This document shows positions 1 through 6,845 of a stretch of 13,598 nucleotides of DNA, piece by piece. The stretch is taken from NCBI GenBank assembly GCA_039934875.1, contig JBDTLH010000290.1, positions 1 to 13,598 of the forward strand, given 5' to 3'. The position numbers and the translations under genes were made by a program. Position 1 is the first letter of the stretch. Each line of letters starts with the position of its first letter. Origin of the DNA: JBDTLH01 sp039934875 (GTDB lineage: Bacteria > Acidobacteriota > Terriglobia > Terriglobales > Acidobacteriaceae). Below the pieces are notes generated by a model. It was not told the DNA's origin. It saw only the letters and a program-made list of their open reading frames with translations, and did no database searches.

Positions 1-480
1 ATTGCCGCGAGCGGGCGCACTCCGTACACGATTGCGGCGGTCGAGTATGCGCGGCGGCAGGGCGCAACGACGGGATGCGTCGTGTGCAATCGCGGCTCGC
101 AACTGGCGGCGGCGGTGGACCTGCCAATAGAGATCGAGGTGGGGGCAGAGGTGGTGAGCGGCTCCACGCGCATGAAGGCGGGCACCGCGCAGAAGCTGGC
201 GTTGAACATGATTACTACCGGCGCATTCACCCGGCTGGGATATATCTACGACAACCTGATGGTGAATGTGAAGTTGTCGAATGAGAAATTGGTGGAGCGC
301 GGGATAGGAATTGTGCGCGAGATTCTTGGGGTATCGCGCGAGCAGGCGGAGGCGGCGTTAAGGCAGGCGGAGAACCATGTGCCAACGGCGTTGGTGATGT
401 TGAAGCGGGGGGTGAGCGCGGAGGAGGCGAAGCAGCGGTTGGCGGACGCGCGAGGAAATGTGCGGGTGGCGATGCGCTAG
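1..480 (+). CDS. murQ: N-acetylmuramic acid 6-phosphate etherase (MurQ), 3' part
   Basis: MurQ cleaves the D-lactyl ether of MurNAc 6-phosphate to give GlcNAc 6-phosphate in the cytoplasm, which recycles peptidoglycan sugar. The reading frame is open from the first base, so the 5' end lies outside the window. About 159 C-terminal residues of a protein usually near 300 are present. Visible family motifs are AASGRTPYTIAAVEYAR at the left edge (end of the SIS sugar-isomerase domain) and VVSGSTRMKAGTAQKLALNM followed by LGYIYDNLMVNVK, which is very close to the E. coli SGSTRLKSGTAQK...NLMVDMK block. The C-terminal helical part (SREQAEAALRQAENHVPTAL) also fits. The catalytic glutamates would be upstream and cannot be checked. 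The stop TAG shares its bases with the stop of the opposing gene in the palindrome CTAG. The call is strong; only completeness is unknown. Confidence 0.93.
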   Translation: MAASGRTPYTIAAVEYARRQGATTGCVVCNRGSQLAAAVDLPIEIEVGAEVVSGSTRMKAGTAQKLALNMITTGAFTRLGYIYDNLMVNVKLSNEKLVERGIGIVREILGVSREQAEAALRQAENHVPTALVMLKRGVSAEEAKQRLADARGNVRVAMR

Positions 481-998
481 TGCACGAACCATCCGGTGAT
501 GGCGATGACTGCGCCGATAATTGCCGACGCCGCACCCGCCGTAAACAGGTATTTGCGTTTCGTGAGGATGGCGAGCGAGGAAAAGACGATAGCGATTTCG
601 AGAAAGACCTCTCCGAAGTGGACGCGCAGGCTTTGCCGTCCGCGCAGGCGGCTCTCGTCTTCGAGGGCGCGTGCCTCTTTTTGTATCTCTTCCTGGTCAG
701 ATGCGTAGCGCCGCGCCTCTTTTGCGTATTGGCTGATGATGGCGGGGTCCGCCTTTTCCTGGGTGAGGGTATCGCGGGTGGCCTCGGAGACGAAGCGGCG
801 GATGGATTTCGCCTGAAAGAATGCCCATTGGTCGGAGCTGCGCTGCTGCAGCAGGAGTTGTTCCGCGGTGAGGTGTTGGCCGAGGACGGTTACGATCGCG
901 ATCGCGGCGGCGATGATCGCCATGGTTCCGGCGACCCGTCTGTCCCACGGATCGGCGGCGTGGTGGATGTGCTCGTGTACTTCCTCATCGACCGACAT
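477..998 (-). CDS. DUF4337-type membrane protein
   Basis: The 173-residue protein has no known biochemical role. It starts MSVDEEVHEHIHHA, followed by a hydrophobic helix at about residues 24-42 (AGTMAIIAAAIAIVTVLG). A long charged, probably coiled region runs over about residues 45-120 and includes SSDQWAFFQAKSIRR. Two more hydrophobic segments lie at about 128-147 and 150-171. This order (one span, a coil with a QWA-x-FQAKS motif, then a C-terminal hairpin) is the pattern I know from the DUF4337 family. The assignment is from memory of that family and not from a search. The gene is convergent with murQ, and its TAG stop overlaps the murQ TAG in CTAG. No good Shine-Dalgarno sequence precedes the ATG at 998. 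It is probably an inner-membrane protein. Confidence 0.72.
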   Translation of the reverse strand: MSVDEEVHEHIHHAADPWDRRVAGTMAIIAAAIAIVTVLGQHLTAEQLLLQQRSSDQWAFFQAKSIRRFVSEATRDTLTQEKADPAIISQYAKEARRYASDQEEIQKEARALEDESRLRGRQSLRVHFGEVFLEIAIVFSSLAILTKRKYLFTAGAASAIIGAVIAITGWFVH

Positions 999-1060
999 GG
1001 CGAGAAGGTAGCACAGTCGCGCGGCGGGCGACAGTAGCTTGAAGGTGACCCTGCGCTTGA

Positions 1061-2143
1061 TTAATGGAGCGGTTGCAAGTTGAGTATCCCGGACAGGATC
1101 GCGCCCAAGATGCTATACGAGCCATTGGAATACGTGCCGTATTGATAGCGGCTGTTGTAGCCATCTTCGTAGCCGCGCTGGAATCCCTGGCGGAAGTAGT
1201 AGTTGTAGTCTCCCTGATCGATGTAGTCTCCGTCATACCCGTAGTTTGCGTCTTGATAGGCATAGGAGTCCTGGTAATCGGGACGCCAGTGGTCTTCGCG
1301 GTCGGCCTGCCCGGCCTGGAAGCCTTCCTGGTATCCATTGTTCACGCTTTGGCGGAGCAGGTCAGCTCCGTATCGGTTGGTCTGATAGTAGTTCCCGCCG
1401 CGTGAATAGCGATAGCTGGGAGCAGTGTAGTATCCGGGATCATTGTCGTAATCGCGGCTGCGCTGGTTGCGCAATGCTTGCTGCTGCTGGCGCAGTCGCG
1501 CCGCATACTGCTCTTGAAAACGGTATTGCGCCGAGCGGTGCTGTTGCTGAAGCTGCGCGATATGCTGCTGTTGCAGGCTTAATTGCTGATTTAAGTGCTG
1601 GCTGTATTGCGTCTGGCGCTGCCGCTGCTGAGCAATAACCTGCTGCTGGCGCTGTTGGGAGAGACGGTCTTGCTGTTGCGGCTGGGTTTGAGCGCGGGGC
1701 TGGGGTTGGTTGCGCGGCGGCCGGGCATTCTGGCGCTGTTGCTGCGGCGGTTGAGCGTGTGGCTGTGTCTGCGGTTGCGGCCGGGCGGATTGCGGCTGCG
1801 GCCGATCCTCAGGCCGGGGCTGGGGCTGAGCACGCTGCTGCTGCGGGCGCTGGCGCTCCGGTTGCTGGGATTGGGCGTGTGGCTGGGGTTGCGGCCGGGC
1901 GGCTTGCGGCTGCGGCCGTTCTTCAGGCCGGGGCTGGGGCTCGGCGCGCTGCTGCTGCGGACGCTGGCGCTCTGGCTGCGGTTGCGCGTGTGGCTGCGGA
2001 TTTCCCTGCTGAGCTTGCGGGTGACCTTGTGTTTCAGGCTTGCCCGGTTTGTCTTTCGGTGGCTCCTGCCGTGCATACGCGGAAAGAGTGGCCGCAAGAA
2101 GCAAACACAAAACAGACGAACCATTCACTCTGGACAACTTCAT
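1061..2143 (-). CDS. secreted Gln/Pro-rich protein with Tyr/Gly-rich acidobacterial tail
   Basis: The 360-residue protein of unknown function is drawn from the ATG at 2143 because AGAGGTG lies six bases upstream (2150-2156) and the start gives a good signal peptide: MKLSR, then SSVLCLLLAATLSAYA, then a likely cut before RQEP. Longer in-frame starts lack both. Residues from about 25 to 190 are almost only Q, P, R, A and H and hold a tandem duplication of a 38-residue unit (QPERQRPQQQRA-type). A Gln-rich, probably coiled stretch follows (QQRQRQTQYSQHLNQQLSLQ). The last 100 residues are rich in Y, D, G and N, with NNGYQEGFQAGQADR, SYAYQDANYGYDGDY and YYFRQGFQRGYEDGY, and end in a short hydrophobic patch (ILGAILSGILNL). 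I recognise this tail as recurrent in Acidobacteria but know no function. It is likely envelope-associated or secreted. It is divergent from the CAP gene. Confidence 0.75.
   Translation of the reverse strand: MKLSRVNGSSVLCLLLAATLSAYARQEPPKDKPGKPETQGHPQAQQGNPQPHAQPQPERQRPQQQRAEPQPRPEERPQPQAARPQPQPHAQSQQPERQRPQQQRAQPQPRPEDRPQPQSARPQPQTQPHAQPPQQQRQNARPPRNQPQPRAQTQPQQQDRLSQQRQQQVIAQQRQRQTQYSQHLNQQLSLQQQHIAQLQQQHRSAQYRFQEQYAARLRQQQQALRNQRSRDYDNDPGYYTAPSYRYSRGGNYYQTNRYGADLLRQSVNNGYQEGFQAGQADREDHWRPDYQDSYAYQDANYGYDGDYIDQGDYNYYFRQGFQRGYEDGYNSRYQYGTYSNGSYSILGAILSGILNLQPLH
1773..1997. repeat. in-frame tandem duplication, about 114 bp per unit
   Basis: Two copies lie head to tail: 1773-1886 and 1887-1997. 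Both begin GGTTGCGGCCGGGCGG, share the block TCAGGCCGGGGCTGGGGCT, and end GCGTGTGGCTG. The units are offset by 114 bases at one end and 111 at the other, so one codon has been gained or lost. In the protein this duplicates a Q/P/R-rich unit of about 38 residues, including QRPQQQRA, QPQPRPE and RPQPQ. Further partial copies seem to continue towards 1690. Confidence 0.8.
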
Positions 2144-2262
2144 GACAAGCACCTCTATGATTCTCCATATGATGCATGAACGAAGCATTCCGGGCTGAAG
2201 ATGATGGAAGTGGCGGAGAAATGGCCACGATGGGTCCTCTGCCATTGGGTTACATTGAAAGC

Positions 2263-3045
2263 ATGAGGTGGAAGCTCGCGATCTCCGCAATATGGTGCGC
2301 GCTGGTGATGTGCGCACCGGCCAACTTATGGGCGCAGCGGGACGAAGCGGGGGCGCGGCAGATCTTCGCCGACCTGAACCGGGAGCGGGCTGCGCAGCGC
2401 CTGGTCCCGCTCGCCTGGGATACCGGACTGGGGCGGGCGGCGCAGGCGCATACCGAGCGTATGGCGGCGCAGAATGAAATCACTCATCAGGTTGCGGGGG
2501 AGCCGGAGGCGGGGCAGCGGCTGTTGGATGCGGGAGCGCGGGTGAGCGCATTCGCGGAAAACGTGGGAGTTGCGGACAGCGCAGACGAGGTGCACCATGC
2601 ATGGATGGAGTCGCCTGGGCATCGCGCCAACATCCTGGATGCACAATACAATGCGGTCGGTATTGGCGCCTTCGAGGTGAACGGCCGGTTGTATGCGACG
2701 GAGGATTTCGGGAGGCTGACCCAGGCGATCTCGGCGGACGATGCGGAGCTGCAGGTACGCGATGCGCTGGCCGATGCGCGGCAGCGCGGACATCTCGAGA
2801 AACTCAGGCTCGAGGTGCTATCCGGGGAGCATTGCACGGCAGCGGAGTTCGCGGCAGCTACTCCGATTGCGCCCGGACACTCGCGTTCAATTGTGGACTA
2901 TACGACAGCGGAGCCAACGACGCTCCCCGAACCCTTGCGGGCTCTGGTGGGCGAAGCGCGGTTTCGCAGCTACAGCGTCTCGGTGTGCGAGCTGCATGCA
3001 AAGGGCTTTACACTTTTTGACATTCATGTGGCACTGTTCGATTAA
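2263..3045 (+). CDS. secreted CAP-domain (SCP/PR-1-like) protein
   Basis: The 260-residue exported protein has one CAP domain. The start at 2263 is chosen because it gives a compact signal peptide: MRWK, then LAISAIWCALVMCAPANLWA, with a cut before QRDEA. An in-frame ATG at 2221 would add 14 residues, and neither start has a strong Shine-Dalgarno. The CAP domain covers about residues 28-152. FADLNRERAAQRL is the family's N-terminal helix. The expected cavity residues are visible: H63 (AQAHTERMA), E99 (FAENV), H120 (SPGHRANIL) and E147 (YATEDFGR). Residues 155-260 form a second region I do not recognise, containing two cysteines (C191, C242) that could form a disulfide outside the cytoplasm. 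Bacterial CAP proteins are secreted or envelope proteins of mostly unknown activity, so no enzyme function is claimed. The gene is divergent from the Gln/Pro-rich secreted protein. Confidence 0.86.
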   Translation: MRWKLAISAIWCALVMCAPANLWAQRDEAGARQIFADLNRERAAQRLVPLAWDTGLGRAAQAHTERMAAQNEITHQVAGEPEAGQRLLDAGARVSAFAENVGVADSADEVHHAWMESPGHRANILDAQYNAVGIGAFEVNGRLYATEDFGRLTQAISADDAELQVRDALADARQRGHLEKLRLEVLSGEHCTAAEFAAATPIAPGHSRSIVDYTTAEPTTLPEPLRALVGEARFRSYSVSVCELHAKGFTLFDIHVALFD

Positions 3046-3095
3046 GCGACGGGCTTGAGCGAGGGCATTGCAATATGAACTTGTGCCCGCCGGCT

Positions 3096-3108
3096 TGCGT
3101 ATCACGCA
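3096..3108. repeat. short perfect hairpin TGCGT-ATC-ACGCA
   Basis: A 5-bp stem with a 3-base loop lies in the 124-base gap between the CAP gene and the small membrane protein. No T run follows, so I do not call it a terminator. It may be a chance hairpin. Confidence 0.3.
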
Positions 3109-3156
3109 TCGCTAACCGAATGTTCCCTGCAAGAGTCAAAGATGGAAACCGGAGGC

Positions 3157-3162
3157 AAGGAG
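3157..3162 (+). promoter_or_regulatory. strong ribosome-binding site AAGGAG of the small membrane protein
   Basis: AAGGAG stands seven bases before the ATG at 3170. It is the best Shine-Dalgarno match in the window and the main reason for believing that the short frame behind it is translated. Confidence 0.6.
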
Positions 3163-3169
3163 AAAGCAT

Positions 3170-3286
3170 ATGTTCGACGGAAAATACAACCAGGTCCTTG
3201 ATAATTCTTTGCTGCGTTTCGGAGCGATGGCGCTGGGTCTGCTGGTGTGGGCTGGAGTTGCGGTAGGAATGCTGGCGGCAGCGTAG
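3170..3286 (+). CDS. small single-span membrane protein, 38 residues
   Basis: This short gene encodes MFDGKYNQVLDNSLLRFG followed by a hydrophobic helix (AMALGLLVWAGVAVGMLAAA), so it is a predicted single-span inner-membrane protein with a charged N-terminal part of about 18 residues. The evidence that it is real: an AAGGAG ribosome-binding site at ideal spacing, a clean hydrophobic segment next to a polar head, and a position that fills an otherwise empty gap between two clear genes. It ends 32 bases before the deacetylase and may be cotranscribed with it. I recognise no family and propose no function. A 38-codon frame can occur by chance, hence the moderate score. Confidence 0.5.
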   Translation: MFDGKYNQVLDNSLLRFGAMALGLLVWAGVAVGMLAAA

Positions 3287-3318
3287 GGCAAAGGCGTACC
3301 TTTCAGTAAGATGTGAGG

Positions 3319-4164
3319 ATGGTCAAGCGCCTGATCGTGAACGCGGATGATTTTGGGCTGACCGCCGGAACCAATCGCGCGATTGTGGAATGCGCGGAGA
3401 CGGGAGTACTCACATCGGCGACCTTGATGGCGGGCGGAGCGGCGTTTGCGGACGCTTCCCTGCTGGCGCGGCAAGGTAATTTTGCAGTCGGCTGCCATGT
3501 GGTGCTCGTCGATGGCAAGCCGCTGAGCGATACGGCGCACCTTGCGACGGTTGCGCGGGAGGGCCGCTTTCGCAATTCCATTGCGCAACTAGCGAGAGAC
3601 GCGCTGCTGCATCGCATAGCGGGCGATGAGGTGGAGCGCGAGACATTGGCGCAGATCCGTCGCTTGCAGGATGCGGGGATTCAGGTTACGCACGTCGATG
3701 CCCATAAGCACGCGCATATGCTTCCTGACATTCTGCGTCCCTTGTTGCGCGCGGCGCGGAGCGCGGGCGTAAAGCGAGTGCGGAACCCCTTTGAGCCGCG
3801 ATGGACGATGGGCTTCCTGGAATCCGCTGGGGCAAGGAGGTTCAAGGTCGCTCTGCTGCGGCAATTGCGCCGGAGTTTTTTGCGTGCGGTGCGCGACCAG
3901 CGATTTATTACCACCGATGGCGCACTGGGGGTGATCGCCACCGGCCGGCTGGAGGAAGCGATGCTCTGCCGCATGTTGGACCGGATACCGCAAGGGACGT
4001 GGGAGCTGGTGTGCCATCCGGGGTACGACGATGCGGACCTGCGAGCGCAGCACACGCGGTTGCTGGGATCGAGGGCAGTAGAGCGGCGGGTGCTGACGTC
4101 GGCGAAGGTAAGGGAAGCGGTGGAGCGGAACGGGATCGAGTTGATCTCGTTTGCGGAGTTGTAG
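3319..4164 (+). CDS. ChbG/YdjC-family carbohydrate deacetylase (HpnK-like)
   Basis: The 281-residue protein is the usual size for this family. Members are metal-dependent amidohydrolases with a (beta/alpha) barrel that remove N-acetyl groups from chitooligosaccharides or related amino sugars; one branch (HpnK) is found with hopanoid genes. Visible features: VNADDFGL at the N-terminus (D10, D11), the metal-ligand histidine H60 in GCHVVLVDG, the HVDAHKHAHM motif at 125-134 with H125 and H129 as likely metal or catalytic ligands, and the conserved WELVCHPGY near residues 228-235. There is no signal peptide, so it is cytoplasmic. The ATG at 3319 is preferred; a GTG six bases upstream is possible and Shine-Dalgarno support is weak for both. 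The gene lies 164 bases before bshA on the same strand. Its substrate cannot be read from the sequence: a hopanoid precursor, chitobiose-like sugars or GlcNAc-malate are all possible. Confidence 0.85.
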   Translation: MVKRLIVNADDFGLTAGTNRAIVECAETGVLTSATLMAGGAAFADASLLARQGNFAVGCHVVLVDGKPLSDTAHLATVAREGRFRNSIAQLARDALLHRIAGDEVERETLAQIRRLQDAGIQVTHVDAHKHAHMLPDILRPLLRAARSAGVKRVRNPFEPRWTMGFLESAGARRFKVALLRQLRRSFLRAVRDQRFITTDGALGVIATGRLEEAMLCRMLDRIPQGTWELVCHPGYDDADLRAQHTRLLGSRAVERRVLTSAKVREAVERNGIELISFAEL

Positions 4165-4328
4165 GAAGAGCGGCCGCGGATCCCCGAGCGCGGGAAGGGG
4201 CACGAGCAAAACGCGAGGCTTTCCCTTCGAAGCTCAGGGGCCGGATGAAAATCGCAATGGGTGAATAGTTTGCGCGCCGTGCAACATCTATACCTGCGAA
4301 TCGCGTTCGAGCGGAGGCGCACTGCAAG

Positions 4329-5456
4329 ATGAAGATTGGGATCACGTGTTATCCGACGTACGGCGGCAGTGGCGTGGTGGCGACGGAGTTGGGAATCGAG
4401 CTGGCGACGCGCGGCCATGAGGTGCACTTCATCAGTTATTCTCAGCCGTTTCGCTTGACCGAGCCGCAGGCAAATATCTACTTCCATGAAGTCACGGTGA
4501 CGGACTATCCGTTGTTTCAATATCCGCCGTATGATCTGGCGCTGGCGAGCAAGATGGCGGGGGTGGCGGAGAACTACGATCTCGATTTATTGCACGTGCA
4601 TTACGCGATCCCGCATTCGGTAAGCGCGTTACTGGCGCGGCAGATGCTGGCGAAGCGGCGGCGGCTGCCGTTTGTGACCACTTTGCACGGCACTGATATT
4701 ACGCTGGTCGGCCTCGACCGCTCCTACCTGCCGATCACCAGGTTTTCGATTGAAGAGAGCGATGCGGTGAGCGCCATCTCGCGCGATCTGCGGGAGAAGA
4801 CGCTGGCGGCATTTGAGATCGAGCGTCCGATAGACGTGATTTATAACTTTGTGAACTGTGACCTGTACCGGCGTGAGGCGGCGGCGGGAGCGCGCGCGCA
4901 ATATGCGCGGGAGGACGAACGGGTGCTGGTGCATCTATCAAATTTCAGGCCGGTGAAGCGGGTGCTGGATGTAGTTGAGATCTTCGACCGGGTGCGGCAG
5001 GCGATGCCGGCGAAGCTGGTGTTGATTGGAGATGGTCCGGACCGTTCCAGCGCGGAGTATCTGGTGCGGCGCAAGAAGCTCGCGGAGAAGGTATATTTTC
5101 TGGGCAAGAAGGACCATGTTCACGAGCTGCTGGGAATCGCCGACCTGATGCTGATGCCGAGCGAGATGGAATCATTTGGACTGGCCGCGCTGGAGGGGAT
5201 GGCGTGCGAAGTCCCCGCGGTGGCAACCGCGGTGGGTGGCGTTCCCGAGTTGATTGAGGATGGCGTGACCGGATTTTTAGCGCCAGTGGGTGACGTGGGT
5301 ACGATGGCGGCGTGCGCGGTCGAGATACTTTCCGACGAGGCGCGCTTGCGGGAGATGGGCCGGCGAGCGCGCGCCGATGCGCAGGCGCGCTTCTGCGCCT
5401 CCCATATTGTCCCGCAATATGAAGCCCTCTATGAGCGGGTGCTGTCGCGCAGCTGA
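4329..5456 (+). CDS. bshA: N-acetyl-alpha-D-glucosaminyl L-malate synthase BshA
   Basis: BshA joins GlcNAc from UDP-GlcNAc to L-malate, the first step of bacillithiol synthesis in the cytoplasm. The 375-residue length is typical. The N-terminal fold shows MKIGITCYPTYGGSGVVATELG (residues 1-22), the BshA hallmark, and LLHVHYAIPHSVSA (88-100). THDI-type HGTDITLVGLD (120-130) and ISRDLRE follow. In the GT-B C-terminal domain are SNFRPVKR (K210, nucleotide-sugar phosphate binding), LIGDGPD, and the retaining GT4 E-x7-E signature at E281 and E289 in MESFGLAALEGMACEVP. GGAGG at 4313-4317 lies 11 bases before the ATG, a little far. The last 28 bases overlap the 3' end of the opposing kinase gene. 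The call is firm because the N-terminal motif separates BshA from other GT4 enzymes. bshB and bshC are not in the window. Confidence 0.91.
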   Translation: MKIGITCYPTYGGSGVVATELGIELATRGHEVHFISYSQPFRLTEPQANIYFHEVTVTDYPLFQYPPYDLALASKMAGVAENYDLDLLHVHYAIPHSVSALLARQMLAKRRRLPFVTTLHGTDITLVGLDRSYLPITRFSIEESDAVSAISRDLREKTLAAFEIERPIDVIYNFVNCDLYRREAAAGARAQYAREDERVLVHLSNFRPVKRVLDVVEIFDRVRQAMPAKLVLIGDGPDRSSAEYLVRRKKLAEKVYFLGKKDHVHELLGIADLMLMPSEMESFGLAALEGMACEVPAVATAVGGVPELIEDGVTGFLAPVGDVGTMAACAVEILSDEARLREMGRRARADAQARFCASHIVPQYEALYERVLSRS

Positions 5457-6802
5457 TAGAGGATTTCGGCGGCGGAATCTTTTAAATTGCCGCTGCGGTT
5501 GAGGACGGGAACGATGATGCGGATCAAGGTCCCGGTGCTGTTGGAACCGGGATTGACCTGCATCCTGCCCGCGTCGCCATAAAGCACCTGCAGGCGCTCG
5601 GCGATGTTGTTCATGCCGATGCGGGTGCGGTCCAGATCGTGGCCGTTGCGCGCTTCGAGGGCGGCGCTCTCCGCGATGCCGATGCCGTTGTCTTCCAGCT
5701 CGATGAGCAACTTATCATTTTCGATTTTGCTGCGCAGCCAGATGGTGCCTCCGTCAATGCGCGGGGCAATGCCGTGCTTGATGGAGTTTTCGATCAGGGG
5801 TTGCAGCAGCATGCTGGGCACGATGATGTCGAGAGTGTCCTCGTCGAGCTGCTTTTCAAAGCGCAGCTTGTCGCTGCCAAAGCGTACGACTTCGATGTCC
5901 ACGTAGTCGTCGATGAAGGCGATCTCGTCGCGCAGGGGAAGGAAGGCGTCGTGGCGGCTGAGCAAGGCGCGCAGAATTTTGGAGAGTTTGAGGATGAGTT
6001 CGCGGGCGGTTTCCGGCTGGCGGCGGACCAGGGATGACACGGAGTTCAGGGTATTGAAGAGGAAGTGAGGATTGATCTGGCTCTGCAGCGCATCGAGCCT
6101 GGCTTGCAGCAAAAGCGTCTCCTGCTCCTGCAGTTTCAGTTCGATTCGGGTCACGTTCCACACTTTCAGCGGAACGGCGACGCAGGCAACGACGGCCGCG
6201 AAGATCGCGAGCTCGATCCATTGGCTGGAGCTGTCAAGGCTGAAGAGGCGTCCGGGATAGATCGAGGCCAGCTCGGTGCGCGCGGCCTGCATGGCAATGA
6301 TCACGAGGAAGAAGGAGATCTGCCAATCCATGCGGAAGGGGTGCTTGAGGACGCGGCGCAACCAGCGGTAAACGCTGAGGTCCATGAAGGGGGAGAAGAG
6401 CCAGATATCTTCAGGATTGTGGGCGGCATCACGGCAGAGTCCGGCGGCGAAGCCGATGACGGTATAGAAGGGCAGGGTCAAGTATTCACCGTGCATGAAC
6501 GCGGGAAACGCGACAAAGGCCCCGGCCAGGAGTCCGGCGGTACGGCCGGCGATGACGCCCATGAGAATGGTCATTTCAAAGGCGACGTCGGCGGCGTAGA
6601 AATCGTGTACGCTGATGCGCACCCAGACGCCTAGAGCGATGGGGATGGCAACGAAAGAGACGAGATGGACCTCCTGCAACAGGGTGCGCGAGGGACGAAA
6701 GAGCAGGTCCTTGAAGATGCGCGAGCGCATAACGGCGCTGGCCACGGCGGCGCTGACGCCGAGCTTGATGAGGCAGGTGATCAGGACCAGCTTTGAATCC
6801 AT
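5429..6802 (-). CDS. LytS-type sensor histidine kinase (5TM-Lyt, His_kinase, HATPase_c)
   Basis: The 457-residue integral membrane sensor kinase belongs to the LytS/YehU class. Residues 1-215 hold several hydrophobic spans, including the 5TM receptor block with FEMTILMGVIAGRTAGLLAG and FYTVIGFAAGLCRD. A short linker coil (EQETLLLQARLDALQ, about 226-240) leads to the phosphoacceptor motif QINPHFLFNTLNS, with H246. The ATPase domain shows the N box LIENSIKHGI (N339), the G1 box ELEDNGIGI (D371) and TRIGMNNIAERL (about 393-404). The ATG at 6802 is chosen because the first hydrophobic segment begins right behind it; another ATG at 6844 would add 14 residues. Neither has a good Shine-Dalgarno. No LytTR response regulator is in the window. 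The gene overlaps bshA tail to tail by 28 bases and faces ribA head to head. The signal sensed is unknown. Confidence 0.92.
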   Translation of the reverse strand: MDSKLVLITCLIKLGVSAAVASAVMRSRIFKDLLFRPSRTLLQEVHLVSFVAIPIALGVWVRISVHDFYAADVAFEMTILMGVIAGRTAGLLAGAFVAFPAFMHGEYLTLPFYTVIGFAAGLCRDAAHNPEDIWLFSPFMDLSVYRWLRRVLKHPFRMDWQISFFLVIIAMQAARTELASIYPGRLFSLDSSSQWIELAIFAAVVACVAVPLKVWNVTRIELKLQEQETLLLQARLDALQSQINPHFLFNTLNSVSSLVRRQPETARELILKLSKILRALLSRHDAFLPLRDEIAFIDDYVDIEVVRFGSDKLRFEKQLDEDTLDIIVPSMLLQPLIENSIKHGIAPRIDGGTIWLRSKIENDKLLIELEDNGIGIAESAALEARNGHDLDRTRIGMNNIAERLQVLYGDAGRMQVNPGSNSTGTLIRIIVPVLNRSGNLKDSAAEILYQLRDSTRS

Positions 6803-6828
6803 GAATTGGCCGCTGACATCATTATTGC

Positions 6829-6833
6829 AGGAG
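6829..6833 (+). promoter_or_regulatory. ribosome-binding site AGGAG of ribA
   Basis: AGGAG is 12 bases before the ATG at 6846 and 21 before the next ATG at 6855, so it favours 6846. It sits in the narrow zone between the divergent starts of the kinase gene and ribA. Confidence 0.45.
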
Positions 6834-6845
6834 CGTTCTGCCATA

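Noticed and set aside
1595..2179. Long plus-strand frame rich in Leu, Gly and Arg opposite the Gln/Pro-rich gene
   Set aside because: It is the mirror of CAG and CCG-type codons (CAG reads CTG on the other strand). It has no family motif or ribosome-binding site, while the minus-strand protein has a signal peptide and a recognisable tail.
4245..4268. Seven-codon frame MKIAMGE before bshA, resembling its start MKIGIT
   Set aside because: It is too short to judge, has no good ribosome-binding site, and the likeness covers only three or four residues.
3681..4520. Minus-strand frame of 279 codons across the deacetylase, the gap and the start of bshA
   Set aside because: It covers two well-supported plus-strand genes and has the low-complexity look of an antisense frame in G+C-rich DNA.
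6803..6845. FMN riboswitch before ribA
   Set aside because: Only 43 bases separate the divergent starts, and none of the conserved RFN blocks is visible there.
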